Below, in pieces: positions 48,162 through 60,545 of a stretch of 64,000 nt of DNA. This DNA comes from Plecoglossus altivelis. Taxonomy: Eukaryota > Chordata > Actinopteri > Osmeriformes > Plecoglossidae. A program made the position numbers and the translations under genes. The number at the start of each line of letters is the position of its first letter. Position 1 is the stretch's first letter. Below the pieces are notes generated by a model. The model was given only the letters and a program-made list of their open reading frames with translations. It was not told the origin of the DNA and made no database searches. Location of the stretch: positions 5,457,581 to 5,521,580 of the forward strand of contig BROE01000023.1 of NCBI GenBank assembly GCA_036571765.1. Reading direction: 5' to 3'.

Positions 48162-50980
48162 GTGAGTCGCCAACATTACCATGCTGTTCGGTAACTGGCT
48201 GAGGTGTTTGGGGGACCCAGCATCTTGTTGGTTGGGAAGGCCGGTCAAGCGGGTGGCCAATTAGCCAAAGACATTTGCATGGATGCGACGTCTGTCGGTG
48301 TGATGAAGAGGTGAGCAAGAATGACTAAGCGGTCTTTGGGGAAGCAAACTTCATCGCACTGTATTATCCCGCTTCACGACCCAAGAAGGAAACATGACAG
48401 TTCTTCTCAACTCTTCATTTTGACACCCTTACCGAAGTGACCTTGTCTTTGATACCTTTGTATTGAAGGGAACAAAGCGCGTTAGATGAAAGCGTGCGAG
48501 AGCTCCCATTTGAATCTGGAACTTTGGCTCAGAGAAATAAAAGTACAACGTCTGCAGAAAGTTCCAGCATGCCAAACTCCATGCCGATCTCTGGAGACCC
48601 TCAGCCAATAAGGAAGTCATTGTTTCTACCCTGATTAATCAAGGCTGCATTCAAAAAGACTAACTACTGACTTATTGTTCTGCATAGCATTGTTCCCCAA
48701 AAATGATGTGGCATGTTTTTTTTCTCGCCAGAGACAGTCGAGAGGGGAGAGAGAGCACACGAGAAACAGCGCGAGAGAGAGAGAGCGAGCGACGGCAGAG
48801 GAACACTAGGAAGAGGGTCCGAGGGATCCAGGGAGAAAAACAAAGAGATTAGGGGAGAAAAATGTGGAAAGCAGAGCAACAGAGAGATGGAGGGAGGGAA
48901 CAGGGAGAGAGAGTGTGATCCTCAATGACTGCAGAGGAGTGCAGACCAATGGGGATCAGTGTGTACAAGGCGGCAATTAGAGTTGATGAAGTGCTCTCGC
49001 CCCCAGCCCCCCCTTCAGCGGCCATTCCCCCCAGCGGGCACTGCAGCAGCGCTGCGCATGCATCTCCACTGTTGGAAGATCTCATTAAAGACCACAAGAT
49101 GACACATCACTTATCTCTATCAAACATATGCATAACCGGTCCTCCCTTGATCCCCCTCTCTTTCTCTTTCTCTCTCTCTATCTCTCTCTGAGTGTTTCAG
49201 TCTGACACTGCGTGCCTCGCGTTCTCTTCCTCCCCCGTTTCTCCCACATTCGCCCGGCTCTCTCTCCCTCGCTCCAGACTCTTCCACAGCCCTCCCCCAA
49301 TTTTGTCTTTGTCTCCCAGAAATGAATTGTCTCAGAATCAGAGTCATTAGGACTTAAGGGGAGGGTGGGGCTAGACTCAATGAAATGGAACAACTTCCTT
49401 CATTAGCAAGCAAATGGCTGGGTTTTCGTTTTCTGTGGCTGAGGGGTTGAAGAAGGGGAACAGGAGAAAGCTCAGGGCTCCTTTTAAAGTAAATGGCACA
49501 GTAATTGGCATAATTAGCACTATAAAGTCAAGACGAAAGCCATGAGAAAATGAAAATTAATGCCGATTTCAATGTAGCAAATTGCTCCTTAAATCATATT
49601 TCTATTACATTTGGAACAAGCCTTTTAAGTGGGTTAAGCAGCCTTTATTTAGAAGATTGGATTCTTGGTTGGGACCGGATTTGCAATTTCCGATAGTGAA
49701 TGAACCCTGTCTGTCAGCGAGCATGGGACTTGAAAAGGTCCCCTTTCCCAAACAATTGGAGCAAGCTGCTAAGCCGAGTCAATTTGCTGGCTGACGCCCT
49801 GACTTACAGTCATCCTCATGTTTCGGCTAAGCCACACAGGAAGTCAGTCACCGGAGTTCTTGCTAAGAACATCTTTGGTCCAAAACAATAAGGGATCTTA
49901 ATGAAACATAATTGCGTTTTTTTCTGGTTGGGGTTTTTTTGCTGACAATGTATGGCAGTTTTTTTCTCCAGAGAATTACTAAGGAAAGGTTCAGAAACAG
50001 AGATCACAAATTAGGGGGTTCAGATGCCAATGTTCTTTGGCTGATAAATGGATGTCTGGGCAGTGACTTGCTGCATACCTGAAACTCCGACTGACAGTGC
50101 CCTGTCTCTGTCTTCACAATGAGATAAAGAAAGGAGACAGAGACAACAGGAATGGAGAGGTGAGGTCTGGGGAGGTCATACTACTGGGCTGCTTGTGACG
50201 AAGCGTAAGAACAAGTTGTCTTTGATATCGGCCCCGCTTTTTTCCCCCCATAACCTCAGAACTTCATGTCGATATAACATGGAGGGCCGAGTCATGAAAA
50301 TGGCTCCTTGATTACGCGGTGTTTACTGCAATTGAATGCGCAAGAGGCGTCTCTTTCAATCGCTCGCTCTTTCCTCCATCCATCCCACATGTCTGTCACT
50401 CACACACTGTGCCCTCTTCTCCAAAGCAGCCAACGCGCTCCAAATCTCTCCCACTGATCTCCTCCGGCAAAGTCTGACCCACGTGGGCTCCCATTGCTAA
50501 TCACTGCCCAGAACCACACAGAGGCTCACAGGCAGGCAGATAAAAAGAGCTCCAGGCTTTCCTCAGCTTTACAGGCCTCTGAGGCTGTCTTGTTGCCACA
50601 GCGTTTGAGAGACAGGTCCGGGTCAGGGTTTTTTTTCCAGGGTTTTTTTTCTACTCAGTGAAAGTTGATATCGCCCCCAGCCAGTGGGGTGGAAGACTAT
50701 CTTTAAGTCTCTCAGTTCCACCCAGGGAGTATTAAAGGGGATTGACGAAAGTCAGCAATGTCACTTCAATGTTGCGACAGCACCTGGGCAATCATGCTCG
50801 GCGGCTAGCCCCTGCCCCTGCGTGCAGGCGTTGTTTTGAAGTTTCCAAACCCACGAACGCTCCCAGTCCTTTTTCGCACGCACTCCCACCGGGGCGTGGC
50901 GTGAAGACAGAGCTGCTAAACACCACGGCGCAGCTCAGGATCAGGGGGCCTCCTTCGCCTGGATGCTCGGAATCCACAAT
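48162..50980. other. non-coding stretch, no gene seen
   Basis: The stretch contains a GA-rich tract at 48733-48920 and CT units at 49158-49190. A strong conserved-element-like block lies at 49470-49660. No open frame with a recognisable domain was seen. Confidence 0.5.
49470..49660. promoter_or_regulatory. conserved-element-like segment
   Basis: The segment contains GTAATTGGCATAATTAGCAC, GAAAATTAATGCC and AAATTGCTCC, followed by AAATCATATTTCTATTACATTTGG. AT-rich cores are evenly spread, with no simple repeat and few CpGs. By eye this is among the best enhancer candidates here. Confidence 0.3.
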
Positions 50981-50988
50981 TAGCCATT

Positions 50989-51036
50989 TTCATTACCATT
51001 TCATTACCATTTTCATTACCATTCTATTACCATTTT
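50989..51036. repeat. four-copy CATTACCATT tandem
   Basis: ATTACC units start at 50992, 51003, 51015 and 51026, so the spacing is 11, 12 and 11 bases. Three copies read CATTACCATT exactly and the fourth starts with T. Each carries an ATTA core. Confidence 0.85.
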
Positions 51037-51567
51037 ATTTGCTTGTGTATCTGGAAGCCATCACGGAGGAGGTGAGGGCAGGCGCTTGCCTTTCTCCCAT
51101 TGACCTGTGAGCACGCACGAAGCTGAGCTAAGAGCAGCCTCCTGTTTGTACATCTAATCACTGAACATAATCATCGAGGGGGGGGGGAGTGCAGAGGGAG
51201 GGGAAAACATTGAATATGCTTCAGGGCTTAAGGATTTTTGCCAGTTTGCTTGCGCCAAGTGGCCGGTGCTCAGCCGTGCTGCATGTGCCACGTCTCTGTT
51301 CGCATGTGCTCGCATCCCTGCTGGGCGCCCGGGCGCGGGTGTGGAGGACGGTGTGGTTGTGCTTGTCTAGCGGTGCCCTCAGGCGTTTCCAGCTGCACAT
51401 TCAGCACTGCATCTAGGATCTTTTCATCTCTACCCCCTTAGACTTGACTGGGGCTCTCTCCCTCGTGAGCCCCGGCCAATCAACAGCACAGACAAACACC
51501 GTGGCCGTACGTTTTAATGACTTTCCGCCAGAAGATGGAAGAACGGGGTGACCGTGCACGGTCAAGG

Positions 51568-51628
51568 GTGCGTGCGCGCGTGCGCGCGTGTGTGTGTGTG
51601 CGTGCATGCGTGTGCGTGCACGTGTGCA
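51568..51628. repeat. 61-base alternating purine-pyrimidine tract (GC/GT)
   Basis: The tract alternates strictly from 51568 to 51628, with GCGCGC blocks at both sides of a GT run and further GCATGC and GCACGT blocks. It is a classic Z-DNA-prone composition. Confidence 0.92.
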
Positions 51629-53582
51629 GTTCACAAGGTCTAAGCCGCTGACAGTTGGAAGACCCGGCCCAGTTAGAAAAGCATGCGGATCCATTAATTT
51701 TCGTTCAAGCCTGGTCATTACTGAAGCGAGAGGTGACATTTAAGGCAGGGTGTTATTTTGACTGACTACCTGTATGGTGTAATGCTGCTCAGCAAGGTAT
51801 ATTTCAAGCTTGGGCGCTCCAAGGGAGTGGTTGAGAGGGGGAGATGGCTCGACCTGTGGGAGGGATTTTTCCCGCAAGGTCACATAGGACACTGACTCCC
51901 ATTTGAGTGTGTGGACAGGTAGGCAGATGCACACATACACACCTGCATGCACACATACTCATAAAGAACATGCGCAGGCAACTGAATGCCTCTTGGAAGC
52001 ATGGAAAAACACACGATCACACAAATGGATTTAACACACACATGGCAGTCGCAGAGACGTGTGCAATGTGTACACAAACTTAAACGCTGCATGCATGCAC
52101 ACACACACGCGCACAACACAGACTAGCTCAGACAGAGACTTGATTACATTGCATTAGTAGAATCCCAATCATGTCTAAAAAGGCTAGCCACCACTATCTT
52201 GTCACAGCTTGCTGTATATTGCCAATGTTCATACGGGAGAGGGATTATAAATCCTAGGTTATAGAGCCTCGTTTCTTCTCTGCTCATGTGCAACACAGCC
52301 CAAGCTCATGGTGAATATTGGGCCATTTTGACAGCGAATGCTGATTGGCTGTTTGGGTAGTTAACCAGCAAACCTTCAGAACGCAGAACCATAAAATTTG
52401 AAATTGCAACTGCTATTTGATGGGATGGACATACAGCCGTTTAGTTCGCCAGGGCAAATGAAGCCATTCAGTTTTATATAGACTCTTCTTTCTTTTAAAA
52501 AATCTTCAATAATACCAAACCTTGTCTGTCATGATGTTGTGCTCTCTGGTGGTTTGAAAGATAGAGTCTCCCACTAGGATTATAACCAAATAATTACCCA
52601 TCTTGTATTTCGGCCTGTCTGCTGTCACTTCAAGACTGAGTTCAACGAAGTCCAGCATCTCCCCTTCTGATTGACCTGTCACTCAAAAGGCGCTCCAAGG
52701 CTTGTTCAGTGTAATCCCCAAATTTCCCCTCTCACTTGGATTCTTTTTCATTCCTCCTCAGCTTCTTGCCGACCTGCTGTCCATTTGGTTCTGTTTGTCC
52801 CATAGATCACCCTGTAGTACTGTCTCGTAATCTGGCATTGTCTGCCTATCCCTTGGCTTTTTACAGCCCCGTTGTTATATCAGGCTGTCTGTGGGTCACT
52901 GAGGGGCTAGCTGGGCACCCACTCATAAAGAAGCAGCCATTTGGAAAGAGATGGAAACTTTTTATGGGGCGTAATTGGAAATCGGTGGAGCGACCATGTT
53001 GGATAGGGGGGGGATGAGGATAGCACTGGGGGGCCGCAGTCCGGTGGTTCTGGAGGGAGCGTCCGCACCCCTAAGTGGACGGCTCCTTCCGGAGGAGCGG
53101 GGGGCAGGAGAGGGGGAGAGGGATTTGGAAGGAGACAGGGAGTCCTCGGTGACAAAAGGAAGGGAGAGGATCGTACCCACCTTGTTCCAAAGCTATTTGT
53201 CTGGGCCCCCCCCCCCAAAAAAAAGAGGATGTCTCGTCCTTCATGGAACAATTGTGCCTCTCACGACCACACACCCCTCTCCCCACCCTACGCATCCACA
53301 CCCACACACACTCTACCCATTATAGAAAGGAACGAGAGATTCAGAGAGATGGAGTAGACACCTGTCTACGCAACTAATAGAGACGGGCTTCTCTCCCTGA
53401 TGTACGGCACAGGCATGCAGCAGATTTGTTTAATGCTGCATCTAAATTATACCCAATCACAGGCCAAATGTATCACGGATATTATCCCAGGCATGCGGGA
53501 GAGGCACAAAAAAAAAAAAGACTTAGTCAAGCAGAATTCCACAACTCCTCAGAGAGAATTAGCATATTCCCCTGTGGACATT

Positions 53583-53700
53583 AAAAAAGGGGGCGAGAGA
53601 GGGAGAACGAGGGAGACGGGAAGAGGGAGAGAGCAGGGGGGAGAACGAGGGAGACGGGAAGAGGGAGAGGAGGGAGAGGAGGGAGAGGGGGGAGCGGGCG
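53583..53700. repeat. purine tract with a 37-base tandem unit
   Basis: Two copies of a 31-base block (53601-53631 and 53638-53668) recur at a period of 37. Shorter GGGAGAGGA units follow. The whole stretch is almost pure purine on the + strand. Confidence 0.88.
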
Positions 53701-54228
53701 GAGTGGTAAAGAGGAGCCTGTGTAAGGTGAAGTGTTTGGATCTTTTCAGACAAGGGCTCGAGTTTCCAAGGTTCTTTTCAAAGTTCAATGTTATAGAAGG
53801 TGATAGATGCCATAAAATCAATTCTGCCCAAAAGATAAAAGAAAGCAAAAGGTATTTCGGCTGTGATCAAAGGTTTTTTTTTTTTTCTTCTTTTCTTCCA
53901 TCTCTCTCTTTTATTCCCCCTTTTCCTCCGGGTAGGTGTTGAGGGGTTGAGGCATGTCAGTTTACTGCAATTTCAATCATGTGTTATTTATTGGGGGGAA
54001 GACCCGTGGCATGCTGGGTAAGGAGTTCTGTGACAGAGTGGAGCCTGGCTGAGAGTGATTTCATGCACATCTCACCTCTCCCCAACCCGCCTGCATTTAT
54101 ATCACATAGTAGAACCTACTCCTTCTCTTTCTCTCTCTCTCCCTCCCTCCCTCTCTGTGATCTTTCTCCTCTTTTATACTTTGCCTTGACAGTAGAGATT
54201 TGATGCACCTGCATAGTCAGAAACATAC

Positions 54229-54275
54229 ACACACACACACATAGTTCTTTACACGCACGCACGCACGCACGCACA
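54229..54275. repeat. (CA)n and (CGCA)n microsatellites
   Basis: A short CA run is followed, after ATAGTTCTTTA, by five CGCA units (54252-54273). Confidence 0.88.
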
Positions 54276-54750
54276 GTGTGAGGTCTTTGCAAGAACCTAG
54301 GTCACAAAATCTAAAATATCACAAGGAGATTGGAAAAAAGAGAGAGAAGGAATTCTCAACTCTAGAATAATCACTTCTGATTGGCTGTAAGTTAAGTGTC
54401 TTTCCTTACCTACGAAAAGGGATTGGGGCGTCAGAGAGGAAAAGAGACAGTCTAATCATGGCTGTGATGACCCGGTTAATTTGAGCTGTCTTTCTCCCTA
54501 AGACAGGTAGTCTTTGAGTTGCCATCTCCCAGATATTATCTCCTCTCCTCTGGAATAATGACATATGTGCCCTCTTTTCTATTATTTCCTGAAATGTGGC
54601 ATCTATAAATAACACGAAGATTTGAATGAGATTTGAATCCCCATTCCTGTCAGGTGAAGTCTTAAGGTGGATGCTAGGGGTTATGGCAGGTGAAACCACT
54701 GTAACTCCTGAAGTCTTTGTCCTGTAATTAGTGTTCTTAAAAAGTGCATA

Positions 54751-54801
54751 GTATACCTATTGTAGGTATACCTATTACAGGTATACCTATTGTAGGTATA
54801 C
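54751..54801. repeat. palindromic 15-bp minisatellite, three units
   Basis: Units at 54756-54770, 54771-54785 and 54786-54800 follow CCTATTRYAGGTATA. Because each unit begins CCTA and ends in GGTATA, neighbouring units form inverted repeats: GTATACCT pairs with AGGTATAC at 54751-54771 and again at 54781-54801. Units 1 and 3 are identical and unit 2 differs at two positions. Confidence 0.93.
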
Positions 54802-55334
54802 TATTCACCAAAGTAGGAATCAGGGATTGGTTTTCAGTTTTGGAGAATGTTTCAAACATTCCTTTCCCTTGTGTCGAAGGCACAAAATACATGTTGATTT
54901 AAGTCCACTTCATCGGCAATCTGACGTCCACTACTGTGTGTGGTGTAACGCCGATTAGGAGAGTGGCCAGTCAGGGCAGAGAAGGTTGTTTAAGTAGGTT
55001 GATAACCATCACGTTCCTCACAAGGCTTTTACGAGAGCCTCGGCCATGAACGTGAGAGGCTGTGAAGTATGGTGCTGAAACGCAGCCTGACACGAGGTGA
55101 CCCTGCAGGTCCCCCTAGCAACTAATGGCCACCAGCCGCACACCGTTCCTTTTTTTTTTGTTGTAGCCAGGGCGACTGGTGACTTTTCAAATCAGCCATT
55201 CCCGCGTGCTCGCCTTTCCCTCTATTTACCGGTCAAGCTGAACAAATTTAATTGTGCTCGCTGCGCCGAGTGCTCTTCCTCAGCGCAGGAGAGCGAATGG
55301 AAAGAGGAGTGGGGGTTGGAGAAAGGAAAGGGGA

Positions 55335-55380
55335 GTGGAGGGAGGTAGGGGGGTGGAGGGAGGTAGGGGGGGGGGGGGGC
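55335..55380 (+). repeat. G-rich tandem and G run
   Basis: Two copies of GTGGAGGGAGGTAGGGGG-type units are followed by a run of about 14 G. G-quadruplex formation is possible. Confidence 0.8.
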
Positions 55381-57099
55381 AAAGGCCGAAAAATTGCAGC
55401 TTTTAAAAGGCAGTTGCAAAACCATTAGGCATTGACAGGAGTGGGGTTGGCAAGGCAAAAAGTCTGCAATAGCAGAGATGAAAGGTGCCGTGTACCTTTT
55501 ATCCACAATTACTCTGCTTATGGTGAAAAGGCCACAGTCCCAGTTCCGCCCGGTGTGGCAGGTGCAGGGTAATGCCTGCGGAGCTCAGCGGGTAAAACCA
55601 TCGGCCATTAAGGTCCCCGTTTTAGTCAGACTGTGTTTTCCTTACCACGCATTCATTCCTTCCGCCGGTGAAACATACATTTTGGTCGGTGTTGCCGTCG
55701 TCAGTAAGCGGTTGGCATTCTCGAGAACGCCGCTGATGCCTCAAAGGATTTTACAGCAGAAAAACATGTACCGTACCAATGAAGGTGCTTTTGGTGTCAA
55801 GCTTGTCCATTTCCATTGTGGCATGTACAGTAATCCTCCTCTTTGTGACTGTGTTTCCTTGCCATCTGTGTGCGCGGTGCGCGGTTCAAACAAACATGTT
55901 AATGAAACGCAGTCCCTGATAAGCCAATCTATCACCACAAGCCTATTCAGCCAAAAGACATCCATTTCTCAATTCTTCATTTCTCCATCGTGTTTATCAG
56001 CATAGTCATGACCCGCTTTTCTGACAAGTCAATGTCAGTATTCAGTTTTTCTAAAACAGAGATAAATAAATCCCCGCCTCCCAGGCCTCTATTCCTTCCA
56101 CTGATTAAACATTTACATTAAATTCCTTTGCTTTGGCCCTCAACTTTACTTCCCCTGCTGGGGTTTTTTTACCCAGAGATCATTAGAACTCGGTGCTAAA
56201 AGCATTGACGTGATGGGGTCTGTGCATTTCGCTGCACTGGGGAGCAGGGATGTGCTGCCGATGGGTGGTAAGCCAGTGGCTGGCTGCACAGCGTCTCCAC
56301 TTAAATATGAATCAAACAGAGATCACCTCCATGTGATGTAGGATTCCCTCACCGGGTATGGTTTGTATAGTCTTGGACTATACAACTATACTTTCCCCAC
56401 CCCCCATCTCTCAGGCAGGAGTGGAACATTCCGGGGGCAGGTTTCTGTCCCCCCGTGGTGCATCAGCAGAATCTGAATCAAATACGTTTACTTCTGCACT
56501 AATAACCAGATTTAGCCTCTGAGCTGCGGGTCAATACGTCTCACCCTGGGAGCCAGACTTTCCTTCCTATCTTTTGTTCTCCCTCTCCCAAGTAGCGGGC
56601 TTCCAAGCCGTTATGTTTGCTTCAGTTTCCACGAGGTTGTTCTGAAGGATATGGGATTTGTTTACCGAGTTCCGTGGACTCGGGGACGGCAGCAGGCAGG
56701 CAGGCAGTCATGAGCAGCGGTGTCCTCTCAGATATACAGATGACAAAGACTGTTTGGAGTTTCACACCTACTCTCTCTGGGAGAGGGGTTTCTCGCTTGA
56801 CTTTCTCACTGGCTTCTCTGCTGTAGGTTGAGGAGGGAAGGAGGATTCCCAACTTTGTCACCAGCCAGAGGAGGGAGGGAGTGGGGTGGGGGGGAGGGGG
56901 TAAACGTTGGGGTTAAAGGACGATGCCACCGGCATGTCTTGAGGATCTGCTGACCCCTGCTGTGTGACATCATCCCTGCCACGCTCCTTCTCACAAAGTG
57001 GTCAAAAACCAAGCGGGCAGATTCGTTCCATTCTAATTCACCGTCTGTATTGGCGATTTACAGTCAACCGTTTCCGAACCCACAAGTGCTGTTGTCATT

Positions 57100-57310
57100 C
57101 AGGTCTGATGTCTTTCTTAAGGCGAGTAACTGTATTAGTAATAATCTGAATTAATTATTCACTTTATCAAGGTAATTACTGACATGTGTTTTCATTTGAT
57201 ATGCATGGTTCTCAATTACTTTTGGATGTGTGCATGAGTAATTAAATTTTCACTTCATTTTAATCTGAAGTAAATATTAAAGCCTTAATGAGGTGTCTCC
57301 TCTTCATTTA
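57100..57310. promoter_or_regulatory. conserved-element-like segment
   Basis: The segment contains GTATTAGTAATAATC, GAATTAATTATTCAC, GGTAATTACTGAC (palindromic core), CTCAATTAC, GAGTAATTAAATTTTC and CCTTAATGAGG. It has the highest density of TAATTA-type homeodomain cores in the window. Confidence 0.3.
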
Positions 57311-60259
57311 CACAAAAAATATGTAATTCTGTCACACATGTTTATTGGTGATTTCAAGCACAAAAAAAAACCTGTTTCATGACACTGAGGCTTCTAAGAC
57401 AATTGGACAGGAGGCAGAGAAGGAAAAAAAAATGAATCAAATGTTTTAGTGGCTTGACAAAGCAGTATGATTCAATTAACACAGGCACCAAGTACCGTAC
57501 AGCTGGCTTCAATGGAAGCGTTCCATCGCGCTTCGTCCTTGAAACGTTTTTCTGACCTGAGCTTGAGGACGTCCGTCAGGAGGAACACTCCCAAAGTGCG
57601 GAACTGTACGGCATCGTATGACGTCTAAAAATGTCGACTCGTTTTCCAGACAGGTTTAACACGCGCTGTCTATGTTTCTGGGTTATTGCTTAACTTTAAT
57701 TGGGATTTGAGATCATTTACGAGCCCTTTTCTGTTGCTTTGTTTGTTCCTATTTGCCTGCTTCACGTCCTCTTCTGTCTTAGGGGTTGGAGGGGGGGGGG
57801 GTGTTGACAGGGAGGGGCTGCGGAACTCAGAACGCTTTAAACGAAGTTCCTGTTTCCAAAGAGGAACGCGATGGGGTGTACCTCAAAAAATCTCAAGCTT
57901 GCTGGAAATTCCCAGTCCAACTCCCAGTTCCTCAGATGTGACGTTTGTTTGTCTAGCTTTTGGCTCCGCGGCGTTTGAATTCCCCAACACTTTAGAGTGA
58001 CACTTGAGCCTTCACAAATGTCCTCACACATCTGGTGGCCTGAGACCAGATTTCCTTCACTGTAGATGGGATTCACAGGTAAATATTGAGCCCAACCTTT
58101 TCTTCCCGAGCTATCGAGCAATGTACAAAAAGAGCTGGAATATTCAGTTCCCAGTCAAAGGATTGAATGAACGGGCCTATCCCCTTGATCGTTGGAAAAT
58201 GCAACAGATAATTCGAAAAAAATGACCCATTATGGGCGACATTCTGTCTGTTTCTACGGTGAACGTCGTGATTAGCACCGACACAACCTGACTGCACTTC
58301 CTCGCAGAACCCCCGACGTGGAGGCATCTTTACTGTGCAGGTGTTGACTCTGGGAAAGCGCACTTCCATCAGAAGAAGTAGCACGAACCCTCCATGAGGT
58401 CAAACGAATCAGAACCTGGTTCTTCTGGCAGGAGATACAGATTCTCTCAGCCAGCGAGAGACTGGACCTGAGTCGCAGGACTTGGACCCGACAAGATGTT
58501 TGGAGAATGCCAACATGCCCGGGAAGAAAGCAGAAGAATCCAAGGTTAATGCGTGTGGTCAGACAGAAATCCTGTTCAGATTGCAGAGCAGCATGTGTAC
58601 CCGTCTGCCACCCACACGGCTGGTCCTTCCTGCCAGAGGATGCCAGTCACCCCACACGGCTGAACAGTCTGTCAGCTTCCCCTCCTTTCCTGTCACGCTG
58701 TCATACTGTCTGTAATCATGGCCGGTAAAGTTCACATTTCTGAAAGATGACAAAGCAAAAACAACAACAGCAAGAAAAGAAAAAAAAACTGGCCAAAACT
58801 AACGGTCAGAAAACTTGAGGGACTAGTTTCCGATTCGGTAACAATTCCTTTCTACTGAGTTTTTCCTCTCGCAGTCGTCAAGGAGATAAAGTAGGAGGTT
58901 GAAACTTTCCCTACGAGCGGCTATGTGCTGTGCAGGGAAAGAGGGGCCCGGTCCTCTTTAACTAAAGGGAAGGGAAAACAATGGTGTTTAATTACAATTA
59001 AGGAAATGAGGCTCCTCCATCTTGTGCCAGACCTTCCTTTAGCCGCAGGGCGCTCGCCTCCCGTGGCTCCATCAAGGGAAGACTGCTCAAACGAGAGGGC
59101 TGGGACAACAAATCGTCTTTCCAAAGCCAGCTGGACGCCCTTGGCGCTCACCCTCCTTGCTTTTTTACCTGCTTTTTTCCCCTTCGTGGTTCCTCCTTTC
59201 TAACGCCGGCGTACGTGAATGGGTTTTTATTGTTATTTTTGACCTACCTCACTGTCAGCTTTGCTTTTTGTTCAATGCGATGTAGGGTTGATGGCCCGGC
59301 TGTTTTCGTGGCCCTTTGGAGATGACTCTGGGCCATTTTCCCTCTCCCCTCTCGGCCCGACTCTTCCAACATCCAACGCGCGCGGATGTTTACGTAGTCA
59401 TTTATACGCCTCCCAAGGAAACTTGCGAGAGGGGTTCATTGTCGCCGAAGCCAGACCCTCCAGTGGGAACGTCGCCCGCTGCCCAGAAACAGGTCACAGA
59501 AGAACACAGGAGCAAAGTCACGGGGAACGCTGAGTTCCACGTTGTCATGACTGGCTGGAGAGAACAAGGAAAACACAAAGTCGGCTGTGCCAATTCATTC
59601 ATCATCCTCTGTTACCCCCGTCTCCTCTGTGGACTGGGTCTGCTCTGTTTACAACCTCCCCCCCCCCCCTTCAGTAGCTGCGCAGAGCGCCACCGCAAAT
59701 GTGATGTAGAGCTGCTGCCAGAGCGACAAGACAAGCGGCATTGCCTTGACGCTCCGTCCGTGTTGTCGTCGCTCGGGGGAAGATTGCGTGAAGGACGATG
59801 GGAACGGAAGGGTGTTGTCTTTACTGCTATTTAACAAAGTCACCGCGTGGACAAGCGAAAGCATGTCCGCGTGTTCCTCCAGCCAGCTTCCCGTGGCTTT
59901 CACAGGCAAACCATTTTGTCTTGTCTTGATAACAGAGCTGTGCTATTTTAGTCACAACATCACGCTTCCATTCCACCCCCCTCCCCCCCCCTATCCGCCC
60001 CCCCCCCCACCGTGTAACCCCCAGCATATTATTCTAAATAGCTTATCAGACGAGGACATAAGTCGCCAGCAAATCTTTCCAGCTCCGCCGCAGAAGACGC
60101 TCTATATATGAGAAGAACGTGGCTCACTCTCTAATTTGAGTCTCCTCATATCCTGCAGCAAAGAGGCAGCTTTGGCCTCAATCCCCAACACAGTGGACGA
60201 CTGCAGACAGCCAGAAGTTACCTCTAACTGGTCAGGAATGATGCTCTAATGCTTCGCAT

Positions 60260-60545
60260 CTATACTTATCCTCACAGTACGACATATGCATGGCCGTCGC
60301 CACGCAAAATGCATTAGTGCGGTTTGGCAATCAAAACATGTATTATTAGCATAATTGGTTTCATGGAGGAAAAAGAAGCTGGATAAAAATAAGTTTAGCG
60401 AGATAACGATTATCTGTCCATCAGTGTGCAGACTGAGGAGAGAGGGGTAATAGAAACATATTAGTATTGTCTCTTCATGCATGGAGATGTTGTTAATTGC
60501 TCCCCTAACCAACTAAAATCACAATCAGATTAGAATTACAATAGA
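60260..60545. promoter_or_regulatory. conserved-element-like segment
   Basis: The segment contains CGCAAAATGCATTAGTG, TATTATTAGCATAATTGG, GCGAGATAACGATTATC and TTGTTAATTGCTCC, with no simple repeat. It is a candidate regulatory block, inferred from composition. Confidence 0.25.

Larger units (their letters stand above)
51629..54750. other. non-coding stretch, no gene seen
   Basis: CA-rich sequence lies at 51915-52120. Pyrimidine/purine-rich DNA at 52990-53150 yields shadow frames on both strands. A purine tandem lies at 53583-53700, and CA then CGCA units at 54229-54275. No gene was recognised. Confidence 0.5.

Noticed and set aside
53400..53942. 180-codon frame rich in Gly/Glu/Arg
   Set aside because: Its middle is the purine tandem at 53583-53700, and its ends show no domain.
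55478..56005. 175-codon frame starting near a hydrophobic segment
   Set aside because: No domain was recognised. Cys and Ser are scattered without a zinc-finger or EGF spacing.
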